This document shows positions 29,036 through 37,362 of a stretch of 64,000 nt of DNA, in pieces. The notes beneath the pieces were generated by a model that saw only the letters and a list, made by a program, of their open reading frames with translations, searched no databases and was not told the origin of the DNA. The stretch comes from Rhodanobacter thiooxydans (GTDB lineage: Bacteria; Pseudomonadota; Gammaproteobacteria; Xanthomonadales; Rhodanobacteraceae), in the NCBI RefSeq assembly GCF_021545845.1, contig NZ_CP088923.1:992001-1056000 (forward strand), given 5' to 3'. Each line of letters begins with the position of its first letter. Within the stretch, counting starts at the first letter, position 1. The translations under genes and the position numbers were made by a program.

Positions 29036-29069
29036 GAACGGTGCCTGCCGTTGACGGCAGGCACCGTTC
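29036..29069. terminator. Perfect 15-bp hairpin between convergent genes
   Basis: GAACGGTGCCTGCCG (29036-29050), loop TTGA, and CGGCAGGCACCGTTC (29055-29069) form a perfect stem between the glycosyltransferase stop and the end of the minus-strand lipoprotein gene. It most likely terminates transcription from both sides, although T tracts are weak. Confidence 0.75.
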
Positions 29070-29080
29070 AAAGCGAGGTC

Positions 29081-29656
29081 TCAATTGCCAATGATCAACT
29101 GGTGCTGCATGTCGCAGATCTCGTTGCCGTCTTGCCCCTTGATCAAGGCCAGGACTTTGTAGGTGCCAGCAGGGGTGTTACCAAGGTTGACGCTGAGATT
29201 GAAGCCTGACTGGCTTGCTGCATCATGGCCCAGGGCCTTGGCCACATCCGGGCGCGGACTGTCAGTAGAGCCATCAAAAGCATAAGCATCTGTCCCCTGC
29301 AGAATCAGGGCGAACTGAGAGGGCGATCCCATTGCGCTGCCAACCACCCAGCCGCTGGCAGTGAACTTCTGGCTGGCTTTCATCGGGCTCGGGTTGGTTT
29401 GGGCCAGATTTCCTGCACCGTCGATGGCGTCAAGCGAGCAGTGCCCTCCTTGCTTTGCTGCCTCAAGAACAGTTGCAGGAAGCGTGTTCGCAGTAACTGA
29501 CTTTACGATGGTAGGCGGAGCGGAGGGCTGAGTGACAGGAGTTGGTGCGGTAGTCGTAGCCGGTTGCGCGGCGTCATCTGAATGGCTACCGCAAGCAGAA
29601 AGCGCAAGGATCGTGGCGGCAAGGGCAGCCGAGCGGTATGCAGAACGTATGAACAT
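29081..29656 (-). CDS. Lipoprotein of unknown function
   Basis: A 191-residue lipoprotein with lipobox LSACG (cysteine near residue 22), a Thr/Pro/Ala-rich linker, and a beta-rich C-terminal region (FTASGWVVGSAMG, FALILQGTDAYAFDG, AGTYKVLALIKGQDGNEICD). The ATG at 29656 has GGAG ten bases upstream and directly gives the signal peptide; an ATG 13 codons earlier is less likely. It is on the opposite strand within the O-antigen locus, facing away from the large membrane-protein gene, with a 262-base AT-rich divergent region (29657-29918). A link to the surface glycan is possible only by position. Confidence 0.8.
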   Translation of the reverse strand: MFIRSAYRSAALAATILALSACGSHSDDAAQPATTTAPTPVTQPSAPPTIVKSVTANTLPATVLEAAKQGGHCSLDAIDGAGNLAQTNPSPMKASQKFTASGWVVGSAMGSPSQFALILQGTDAYAFDGSTDSPRPDVAKALGHDAASQSGFNLSVNLGNTPAGTYKVLALIKGQDGNEICDMQHQLIIGN

Positions 29657-29918
29657 AGAAATTCTCCGGGTAGTTGGTAGTGCTATGGCATGCATAGTCT
29701 AGTCTAACCAATACGCACTCGTTACGCTGCATTGGGTTTTGTGAGATCGATTTATGACAAACTTTGAAGTTTTTTGGCGCCTACACCACAGAGACGAAGA
29801 AGTTACAATTCATGATGATGAAACCATATAACTTAATTAATGTGATGTCTCATCAGCTTCTACTTCCATCTGATTCGATATCCTCTGCTATTGCAATATA
29901 CACAATGGAAATTGTTTC

Positions 29919-32573
29919 ATGAATCCAGTGTTGTTTTCCGGTCGTGACCGGTCGCGGTCGCGGCTAATCAGCAGGCGCTGGTTTCGCACCTTGGTGGCGG
30001 TTTTGTTCGCCCTCGCGATGCTGCAATTGTTCGGATGGACCACTCCTGTTGTTCAAGTGGTGGTGGAGATGCAGTCACGGGCGGGCGCTGACGGCGAAAT
30101 TTTTTATGCAAGGGCCGGTCAGGAATATCAGCCCGATCGGCGCGTGGAATTCGCCATCAATCCAGATGGCGAATGGCATACATATCACGTCAAAATTCCC
30201 GAAACTCGTGGTCTGAGCAGGGTTCGAGTCGATCCAGGGAGTACTTCGGGCATCGTCGGAATACGTCGTGTCGCAGTCGAGGTATCGGGCCCGGACCGCT
30301 CGGTTAATCTCTCAGGAGGTCGACTCTCCACTGCGATGGAGTTGACGAACGATCTGCGCGCAGAGGTGGGTGATCTGGCTGATCTCCGTTTCATGGCGCA
30401 AGCCCCGGATCCGTACGTGAGTTTCAGGCTTCCTGCCGGGACGGGTGTCCTCTCACACGGCGGACAATTCGTAAATTGGCTGGTTACGGCGATAGCTGCG
30501 GCACTTCTCTGGCTGTTGCTGGCTGAACTCGCATGGCCTTTGTTCATGCGACGTGTCGCCCCCCATCTGAGTCTCCCGCGGGCGTTTCACAGGTTGGCTG
30601 CGTATTCGAGTGATCCCGGTACATTGATCGTGGCGCCACGAGCGTTGGCGCTTGCCATCGGGGTGCTATGTGCCAGTGTGCTTTACATCGTACTAAACCT
30701 GCATCAGTCATCGATTGGTGTATGGGAGGAGCTCTTTCCTGCGAAACCGGCTAATCAACTGGTCGACTTGGGGACGCCGAAACACATCCGTTCGGATGAA
30801 TGGAATACCCAGACACCCTGGGTGCTGAACGAAGTCTTGCGTGGCAAGAGGACTCATAACCTGAGCATTGGGGGTGAGAAGGCCCCGTTGCTCGCGGCGG
30901 TGCCTGTCTTGGACTTCTCGGCGATCGCGCAGGCGCAGTTCTACGGGTTTTACCTTTTTGATCCCGCAACCGGGTTTTCATGGTGGTGGGCCTACAAAAC
31001 CTTCGGCTTGGCTCTGTCGTTTTTCTGGTTGTTTCTGCTCCTGACGCGCGGCAACATTGCCGCCGCCGCGCTGGGCACTATGTGGGTCTATGGTTCGTCT
31101 TTTACCCAGTGGTGGCTGTCGAGCAACTTGCCCGAATTGCTGATCGCATTTGCGCTCGCCACCATCGGCAGTATGTATTTGTTGTTCGCACGTCGCCGGA
31201 TCATGATTGGCGCTGGCGCTGCACTGGTGGCGTACTCCGTCCTGAATCTGCTGCTGCATCTATATCCGCCGTTCATCGTGCCTTTAGCGTATCTGGGCGC
31301 GGCGATCTTGGCCGGCCTGATGCTGGAGCCTGGTCGGTTGGCGCAGATCAGGGAGAGACTGGGGTGGCGCGCTTCGTGCCTCATCGCAGCTGTGTTGGTC
31401 GTGAGCCTGATTGGCGGCAATTACCTGAGGGAAGCCATGCCAACGATGGTGGCAATGGCTGACACCATTTATCCCGGCCACCGTGTCTCTGGGGGTGGTG
31501 ATTTTCCGCTGACCAGACTTTTATACGGCTTCTTCGAAGTGTTCCGTGTAGGTGAAAAGAATGTACCGTTGCCGCCGGCAAATGCATCGGAAGCCAGCAG
31601 CTTCATCATTCTGGTGCCGTTGTTGTTGCTCTCGCTGCCATTCGTGGCTTTTGTCAAGCGGAAGAACGCGTTGTTGACCGCACTAGTTCTCTACTGTCTT
31701 GTGGTGGGGTTGTGGATCAGTGTGCCATTGCCGCGGGTTGTGGAGACGGCAATGCAGGTCATTGGCTGGTCCTGGTCTCCACCGCTGCGTTCGGTGCTGG
31801 GCTTGGGTATGGGATCGATCGTCGCTACGACAGTTTTGTTTTCACGTGTCCACGACGGTACGATTGAACTACATCCTGCGGCAGCACGGGGTATGGTGCC
31901 GATTCTGGTGTTGTCGTGCTTGCTGTTGTTCGGCTGGGTCCTACATGGCATGGATCCGGTGTTCTTTACTCCCGCGCTCGTGCTGATGGCATCGGCAGTG
32001 GTGGCCGTGATGACGGCGGGTATCGTTTTCGGACGTACTGTACTCTTCGCAGCAGGCCTCGTAGTGGCAGTTGCTCCAGCATTGATGGTTAACCCGTTGG
32101 TTAGCGGCCTGTCAGCTATAGAAGATAAACCGGTTCTGTTGGCGGCGAAGCATCAGGGTGGCGCCGTCAATGACCGCTGGGCCGTGGTGGGGGCTTTTGT
32201 TTTTTCCCAAGGGCTCAAAGCACAGGGCTTGGAAGTTATTACCGGGTCACAGATGATTCCTGATCGCAAGCTGTCGCATCTATTGGATCCGCAGGAAAAG
32301 TACAAAAACATATGGAATCGCTATGCGCATGTCGTGCTGCGCTCAAATCCTGAGAAGATCAGCCCAGAGTACGAACTCGGCACACCCGACCTGTACGTGA
32401 TCGAATTGAATGTATGCGGCGGTGCCATGCGTCAGCTTGGTGTGACTAATATTGCGTATACCGACCCTGTGCCTGCTAGTGATCTCAAATGCCTGATACC
32501 GTTGGACGCCCCTGCTGACAGTGGTGTGCGCTTGTTTCGTCTTTCCTCGCAGAGTGCAGCAGCAACACCATGA
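29919..32573 (+). CDS. Large polytopic membrane protein, GT-C glycosyltransferase-like
   Basis: An 884-residue protein. After one N-terminal helix (about 22-41) comes a periplasmic beta-rich domain (about 45-130) with RVRVDP (101-106), then many transmembrane helices (from about residue 188 to 730) and a C-terminal soluble part. The loop ELFPAKPANQLVDLGTPKHI, then RSDEWNTQTPWVLNE, with an acidic pair just after the first helices of the core, is like GT-C-fold enzymes using lipid-linked sugars. It overlaps the next GT gene by ATGA. It may add side sugars in the periplasm; this is inference. Confidence 0.78.
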   Translation: MNPVLFSGRDRSRSRLISRRWFRTLVAVLFALAMLQLFGWTTPVVQVVVEMQSRAGADGEIFYARAGQEYQPDRRVEFAINPDGEWHTYHVKIPETRGLSRVRVDPGSTSGIVGIRRVAVEVSGPDRSVNLSGGRLSTAMELTNDLRAEVGDLADLRFMAQAPDPYVSFRLPAGTGVLSHGGQFVNWLVTAIAAALLWLLLAELAWPLFMRRVAPHLSLPRAFHRLAAYSSDPGTLIVAPRALALAIGVLCASVLYIVLNLHQSSIGVWEELFPAKPANQLVDLGTPKHIRSDEWNTQTPWVLNEVLRGKRTHNLSIGGEKAPLLAAVPVLDFSAIAQAQFYGFYLFDPATGFSWWWAYKTFGLALSFFWLFLLLTRGNIAAAALGTMWVYGSSFTQWWLSSNLPELLIAFALATIGSMYLLFARRRIMIGAGAALVAYSVLNLLLHLYPPFIVPLAYLGAAILAGLMLEPGRLAQIRERLGWRASCLIAAVLVVSLIGGNYLREAMPTMVAMADTIYPGHRVSGGGDFPLTRLLYGFFEVFRVGEKNVPLPPANASEASSFIILVPLLLLSLPFVAFVKRKNALLTALVLYCLVVGLWISVPLPRVVETAMQVIGWSWSPPLRSVLGLGMGSIVATTVLFSRVHDGTIELHPAAARGMVPILVLSCLLLFGWVLHGMDPVFFTPALVLMASAVVAVMTAGIVFGRTVLFAAGLVVAVAPALMVNPLVSGLSAIEDKPVLLAAKHQGGAVNDRWAVVGAFVFSQGLKAQGLEVITGSQMIPDRKLSHLLDPQEKYKNIWNRYAHVVLRSNPEKISPEYELGTPDLYVIELNVCGGAMRQLGVTNIAYTDPVPASDLKCLIPLDAPADSGVRLFRLSSQSAAATP

Positions 32574-33763
32574 AAATTCTTTGGTGTCACGAGGTCAGCT
32601 ACCTCGACAAACCTGTTTACGAGTACCAGGATTTTCCTGAACGACTTGCCGCACGAGGCCACGACGTCGAAGTCATCGACTTCAGCGAATCGGGTGAAGG
32701 AATCGCCAACCGCATGCCCGTGAGCCGCACGGGAGAGGGCACGGTGATGCTCACGACGATCCCGCACGACAATCGGCCCGGCTTGAAATACATCCAGGCT
32801 CGTGGACAGTTCCGGCGCATGCTTATCGAGCGCTTGCGTCGTGGTGATATCGATGCCGTGTTCGTGTATTCGATATTCATCAATGGCACCCAGACGGTCA
32901 GACTCAGCCGCAAGTTTGGTGTACCGGTGGTGTACCGGGTACTCGATGCCTACCACCGCCTTCGACCTGGGTTCCTTGCGCAAACAATCCTGCGCCTGGG
33001 AGAGCGCTTTATCTATCGTCGTGCGGACCGAGTGCTGGTGACCAACGAACAGATGGGCCAGTACGTCTCTCAGATCGCAGGCACCGACGTTTCTGCGCGC
33101 ACTGTGGTGGTCGACCACGGCGTGGACAGCATCCACTTCGCTCCGCGTTCACCCGACCCCGAGCTCATGCTGCGTTATGACCTTTCCGGCCACGATACCA
33201 TCGCGCTATTTTTGGGGACGACCTACGCATTCAGCGGCTTGGCCAATCTGGTGCGTCGAATGCCGACCGCCTTGCAGCAGTGTTCCTCGCTGAAGTTGGT
33301 AATCGTCGGCGGCGGTGAACAGGATCAGGAACTTGCTTCCCTCGTTGAGGCACTCGGCCTGAAAGGGCGTGTGGTGCTGACGGGCATGGTCCCGTACCAG
33401 GAGGTGCCCCGCTATCTGTCCCTGGCAACACTCGCCCTCAATCCGTTTGAGCTCAATGACATTACGCGTGACATCATTCCGATCAAGATCCTCCAATACC
33501 AGGCGGCGGCACTACCGGTACTGTCCACACCGTTGCCTGACCTTTTGCGCAAGCATTCCGCCGGGACTTCCGGAGTCGAGTACAGTGACTCGGATAATCC
33601 AGACGTATTTGTGTCTCGCATGGCGGAGCTTTTGCGTGATACGGATCACTTGCGCAGCATCGGCCGGCGCGGGCTTGATTTCGTTACTGAGCACTTTTCT
33701 GTGGATCGGGCGGTAGACCACATCGAGACGACTTTCAAGCAAATCCGGGAACGCGTAGCATGA
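32570..33763 (+). CDS. GT4-family (GT-B fold) glycosyltransferase
   Basis: A 397-residue retaining glycosyltransferase. The N-terminal half begins MKILWCHEVSYLDKPVYEYQ and the C-terminal half has the GT4 donor site (FLGTTYAFSGL, LVIVGGGEQDQEL, VVLTGMVPYQEVPRYLSLA, then IPIKILQYQAAALPVLST with a degenerate E-x7-E). It would transfer a hexose or deoxyhexose to the lipid-linked intermediate in the cytoplasm. It overlaps genes on both sides by ATGA. Confidence 0.87.
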   Translation: MKILWCHEVSYLDKPVYEYQDFPERLAARGHDVEVIDFSESGEGIANRMPVSRTGEGTVMLTTIPHDNRPGLKYIQARGQFRRMLIERLRRGDIDAVFVYSIFINGTQTVRLSRKFGVPVVYRVLDAYHRLRPGFLAQTILRLGERFIYRRADRVLVTNEQMGQYVSQIAGTDVSARTVVVDHGVDSIHFAPRSPDPELMLRYDLSGHDTIALFLGTTYAFSGLANLVRRMPTALQQCSSLKLVIVGGGEQDQELASLVEALGLKGRVVLTGMVPYQEVPRYLSLATLALNPFELNDITRDIIPIKILQYQAAALPVLSTPLPDLLRKHSAGTSGVEYSDSDNPDVFVSRMAELLRDTDHLRSIGRRGLDFVTEHFSVDRAVDHIETTFKQIRERVA

Positions 33764-34137
33764 TCCGTGAAATTTTGATGATCGCTTTTGTCACCCTCTC
33801 GACCATGGCCAGTCAATTGCTGGTCAAGAATGGGGTGAACAATATCGCCAAAAATATGCCCGATCTCAAAGGTGTGCAATGGTTGATGGCAGTAGTTCTA
33901 TCGCCAAGCATTATTACCGCGGTCGTGATTCAGGGTGTTGGTTTTCTCGTGTGGGTGGTGGTCGTAAGCAGGGTGAAGCTGGGAGTCGCATTCGCCATTT
34001 CTGGTGGATTCTTTTATTTTCTTATCGCGATTTCCAGTTGGCTTCTATATGGCGAAAAGCTGGCACTCGTCCAGTGGGCCGGACTAGCTCTTATCACGGC
34101 AGGAGTTTTACTGATGACTCTCGCAACCAAAGCCTAG
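33760..34137 (+). CDS. Four-helix SMR/EamA-type membrane protein (ArnE/ArnF-like)
   Basis: A 125-residue protein with four transmembrane helices of the small multidrug-resistance/EamA half-transporter type (LSTMASQLLVKNGV, VVSRVKLGVAFAISGG, GEKLALVQWAGLALITAGV). In polysaccharide loci such proteins resemble ArnE/ArnF, which flip undecaprenyl-phosphate-linked sugars. That would fit a neighbouring GT-C-like enzyme and the GT2 polyprenyl-phosphate glycosyltransferase at 37359-38435, together forming a periplasmic side-chain decoration system. This assignment is inference. Confidence 0.82.
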   Translation: MIREILMIAFVTLSTMASQLLVKNGVNNIAKNMPDLKGVQWLMAVVLSPSIITAVVIQGVGFLVWVVVVSRVKLGVAFAISGGFFYFLIAISSWLLYGEKLALVQWAGLALITAGVLLMTLATKA

Positions 34138-34152
34138 ATCGGAGACGATGGA

Positions 34153-34260
34153 ATGGATCGCAGGGAGAAGCTACACGAATGTCTGGATCTTTCCGGGTCC
34201 GGTATAGAAATCGGACCATCTCACAGTCCTGTCGCCCCAGGCGCATGGAATACCAGGTAA
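34153..34260 (+). pseudogene. Truncated class I methyltransferase remnant
   Basis: A 35-codon frame begins with ATG, behind GGAGACGATG, and reads MDRREKLHECLDLSGSGIEI then GPSHSPVAPGAWNTR before TAA. GIEIGPSHxPVxPK is the N-terminal signature of a class of SAM-dependent methyltransferases found in O-antigen loci. Nothing recognisable follows in the next 90 bases before the convergent epimerase gene. I read it as the 5' stump of a gene lost at a rearrangement junction between the plus-strand and minus-strand halves of the locus. Confidence 0.65.
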
Positions 34261-34353
34261 TCATGTTATTATACCGTTACATGTATTAACGCCATTCTGG
34301 AATGCCCAAGCATGCTGCGGAGAGTCAGGGCCGGCGCGTCGCTGATGTATTTC

Positions 34354-35481
34354 TTATGAGCCTTTCCGCCAAACCCGCTGGTTCACGAACGGCGTATAGC
34401 TAAGGATGATTCGCAGGATCTTGTCGGAAATATTGGCAGGCGCATAGTCGTCGACAAGGCGCAGGAGGCGCCGCTCGCCACGTGGTTGGGAGGCGAGGAC
34501 ATCAAGGCCTTGTACGACTTGTGCCAATTCGAGTCCGCTGAGGATCACGGCTGCTTCCTCAAAACCTTCAGGTCGTTCGTGCACTGCACGCATGTTGAGT
34601 GCAGGGAAGTTGAGAATGGAAGATTCCTCGGTGATCGTGCCGCTGTCGGACAGCACGGCACGGGCGTTTACTTGCAGATGTACGTAGTCGAGGAACCCGA
34701 ACGGCTTGCTGAAGATTACTCGTGGGTCGGCGGAAAGGCCGAGCGCCTCGATGCGCTTGCGGGTGCGGGGGTGAGTCGAGACAACCACAGTGCCGCCTCG
34801 GGTCGTTGCAAGATGATCGAGGATGATGAAGAGCTTGCGAAGGTTCTCGTCGGAATCGACATTTTCCTCGCGGTGCGCGCTAACCACGTAATAGCTGCCT
34901 GGCACGAGACCGAGCTCGGCGAGCACCGGCGACGTTTCGATGCCTGCCTCGTAGTGGTCCAACACTTCACGCATTGGACTGCCTGTCCAGATCACCTGAT
35001 CGGGTGGCAGACCTTCCCTGAGCAGATATTCCCGCGCGATCTGACTGTAGGTCAGATTGATGTCGGCAATATGATCGACAATGCGCCGATTGATCTCTTC
35101 TGGCACGCGCATATCGAAGCAACGATTGCCAGCTTCCATGTGGAAGATCGGTATCTTGCGGCGTTTCGCAGCAATAGCAGCCAGGCTCGAATTGGTATCC
35201 CCTAGGATGAGAACAGCGTCCGGGCTGACCTCAGCCAGCACCTTGTCGGCAGCGGCGATAACCTGGGCAATGGTTTCCGCGGGGGTTGCACCGGCAGCGG
35301 AGAGGTAGCGATCCGGCGCGCGCACCTTGAGCTGCTCGAAAAACACCTCGTTGAGCTCGTAGTCGTAGTTCTGCCCGGTGTGCACCAGCGTGTGGGCACA
35401 GTGCAGGTCGAGTTTGGCAATGACACGGGACAGCCGGATGATCTCCGGCCTGGTCCCGACGATAGTCATGACCTTAAGCAC
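34354..35481 (-). CDS. UDP-N-acetyl-6-deoxyhexosamine 2-epimerase (FnlC/WbvD-type)
   Basis: A 375-residue WecB-like epimerase. VGTRPEIIRLSRVI, HTGQNYDYELNEVFF, ILGDTNSSLAAIAAKRRKIPI and HMEAGNRCFDMRVPEEINR match the FnlC/CapG subgroup closely, rather than general WecB. It inverts C2 of a UDP-N-acetyl-6-deoxy-L-hexosamine. The start is GTG at 35481, eight bases inside the end of the dehydratase gene; an in-frame ATG is 12 bases downstream. It is the third gene of a minus-strand trio. Confidence 0.88.
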   Translation of the reverse strand: MLKVMTIVGTRPEIIRLSRVIAKLDLHCAHTLVHTGQNYDYELNEVFFEQLKVRAPDRYLSAAGATPAETIAQVIAAADKVLAEVSPDAVLILGDTNSSLAAIAAKRRKIPIFHMEAGNRCFDMRVPEEINRRIVDHIADINLTYSQIAREYLLREGLPPDQVIWTGSPMREVLDHYEAGIETSPVLAELGLVPGSYYVVSAHREENVDSDENLRKLFIILDHLATTRGGTVVVSTHPRTRKRIEALGLSADPRVIFSKPFGFLDYVHLQVNARAVLSDSGTITEESSILNFPALNMRAVHERPEGFEEAAVILSGLELAQVVQGLDVLASQPRGERRLLRLVDDYAPANISDKILRIILSYTPFVNQRVWRKGS

Positions 35482-36490
35482 GAAGCTTCTCCAGCGTGCC
35501 CAGCTGCCCGACTACTCGCTTGATCCCTTCCACGTCGAGGCGCTCGGTGTTGTGCGAGGTGTAGTCGTCAATCGTCGAAATCTCAAGTTCCCCTTCCTCA
35601 AAATACTGCTTGTAGTTCAAGTCACGGGCATCGGCCGGAATACGGTAGTAACGGCCACGATCCTCGGCACGAACCATCTCTTCACGAGACACGAGTGTCT
35701 CGAATAGCTTCTCGCCGTGGCGCGTTCCGATGATTCGGATCTCGTTGTCCCGGGCAAGCATCTGCTTGAGCGCCTCCGCTAGCATCGCGACGGTGGAAGC
35801 GGGAGATTTCTGCACAAAGATGTCGCCCGGATGAGCGTGATCAAATGCGTGCAAAACAAGGTCAACGGAATCCTGCAGTGACATCAGGAAGCGCGTCATG
35901 TTCGGGTCGGTAATGGTGAGCGGCTTGCCGTCGAGCAGTTGTGCCACGAACAGTGGGATCACTGAACCGCGTGAGGCCATGACGTTACCGTACCGAGTGG
36001 CACACAAGACCGTCTGGCTGGGATCACAATTGCGGGATTTTGCAACAACGATTTTTTCCGCCAAGGCCTTGGACATGCCCATGGCATTGATTGGATAGAC
36101 CGCTTTGTCGGTGCTGAGCACGACGACACGGGATATGCCAAGCTCGATCGACGCGTTGATAACGTTTTCAGTGCCGAGCACATTGGTTTTGACTGCCTCA
36201 AGCGGATAGAACTCGCATGAGGGCACCTGCTTGAGCGCGGCCGCATGAAAAACGTAGTCGACGCCCTTCAGTGCGTCGTAGATGCTTCCGTAGTCGCGCA
36301 CGTCACCGAGGTAGAACTTGACCTTATCATTCTGAAGGGCGACGCGCATGTCATCCTGCTTCTTCTCATCGCGGCTGAATACCCTTATTTCCTTGATGCT
36401 GGTGTCAAGAAAGCGAGACAGGACAGCATTGCCGAACGAGCCAGTGCCGCCGGTAATGAGCAGAGTCTTTCCGTCGAATGCGGATTCCAT
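35474..36490 (-). CDS. UDP-GlcNAc 4,6-dehydratase/5-epimerase (FnlA/WbvB/CapE-type)
   Basis: A 338-residue SDR enzyme with LLITGGTGSFGNAVLSRF, IRVFSRDEKKQDDMR, FHAAALKQVPSCEFYP, LSTDKAVYPINAMGMSKAL and TRYGNVMASRGSVIP, the full signature of the FnlA/CapE group. It converts UDP-GlcNAc to 4-keto-6-deoxy-L-sugars. ATG at 36490. It is flanked by the reductase and the epimerase of the same pathway. Confidence 0.92.
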   Translation of the reverse strand: MESAFDGKTLLITGGTGSFGNAVLSRFLDTSIKEIRVFSRDEKKQDDMRVALQNDKVKFYLGDVRDYGSIYDALKGVDYVFHAAALKQVPSCEFYPLEAVKTNVLGTENVINASIELGISRVVVLSTDKAVYPINAMGMSKALAEKIVVAKSRNCDPSQTVLCATRYGNVMASRGSVIPLFVAQLLDGKPLTITDPNMTRFLMSLQDSVDLVLHAFDHAHPGDIFVQKSPASTVAMLAEALKQMLARDNEIRIIGTRHGEKLFETLVSREEMVRAEDRGRYYRIPADARDLNYKQYFEEGELEISTIDDYTSHNTERLDVEGIKRVVGQLGTLEKLRA

Positions 36491-36507
36491 AGATGAGTTC
36501 CGTTTAA

Positions 36508-37362
36508 TCAGCCAAAGTTCTTCATGGTACGAACCAATTCAGGCCAAGAGGGAGGCTGGTATCCCGTGGCTTTGTTGAATCGGTCCGCGTTGAGAGATCG
36601 GTCGATAACCAACGTGTCATCCGGTATCATCTCGATGTCTTTATCATACGCCGCGGCCGTCAGTTGTAGCAGGTCATATTTGCTGATGGGCGAAGACGCG
36701 ACATGATAAAGGCCGTGACATTCGGGCCTTGGAAGTACATGACGCTCGATGATACGTGCTAGTTCGACTGTTGGAAAACCCGAGAAGATTGCCCGCGTAT
36801 ATCCGCGAATGGTTTCTTGCTGGGATAAGAACCAGCCAATCAATCCGTTGGCGGAATCAAGCTCGTGGCCGATGATCGAAGTACGCAAGGTGATGGCATG
36901 GGGATAGTCAACTTCACCAAGCAGCTTCGACCTACCATATAGGTCGATGGCATCCGGAATGTCCTTCTCGACGTAGTTGCCGATGGCGCCTGTGAATACG
37001 CAGTCTGTGCTGATATGAATCAAGCGTGCTCCAGCCACCGCACACAGCCGGGCAAGGCGATGGGGGAACAGGGCGTTTAGCGGCAACGCGCTGAGTGGAT
37101 CCTTGGATGACTGAAGTTGTTTGATCAGGCCGACGGCGTTAATAACTGTGTCTGGCTTGGCCTGTGCAAATGCCGAGGTGACCGAATCGAAATGATCGGC
37201 GTCAACGCCGCCGATAATATTATCGTGATATGCCAGGTCGAAACGCGACTTGGCCCGGCCATCCCGGACGGTACCAAAGACCTCGACGCCTGATCGTTGG
37301 TTGAAATAGCGGAACAGGGTATTGCCAAGCATTCCCGTGATGCCAACGATCAATAGCCTCAT
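36508..37362 (-). CDS. RmlD-like 4-ketoreductase (WbvR-type) of the UDP-N-acetyl-L-deoxyhexosamine pathway
   Basis: A 284-residue reductase of the RmlD type with LIVGITGMLGNTLFRYF at the N-terminus, HISTDCVFTG and YGRSKLLGEVDYP (Tyr/Lys catalytic pair). It lacks the C-terminal cupin of FnlB/CapF (about 370 residues). In Vibrio cholerae O37 the trio WbvB-WbvR-WbvD, with an RmlD-like WbvR, yields UDP-L-QuiNAc through UDP-L-RhaNAc; with FnlB the product would be UDP-L-FucNAc. The short RmlD-like form favours L-QuiNAc or L-RhaNAc. ATGA overlap with the GT2 gene upstream. Confidence 0.85.
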   Translation of the reverse strand: MRLLIVGITGMLGNTLFRYFNQRSGVEVFGTVRDGRAKSRFDLAYHDNIIGGVDADHFDSVTSAFAQAKPDTVINAVGLIKQLQSSKDPLSALPLNALFPHRLARLCAVAGARLIHISTDCVFTGAIGNYVEKDIPDAIDLYGRSKLLGEVDYPHAITLRTSIIGHELDSANGLIGWFLSQQETIRGYTRAIFSGFPTVELARIIERHVLPRPECHGLYHVASSPISKYDLLQLTAAAYDKDIEMIPDDTLVIDRSLNADRFNKATGYQPPSWPELVRTMKNFG

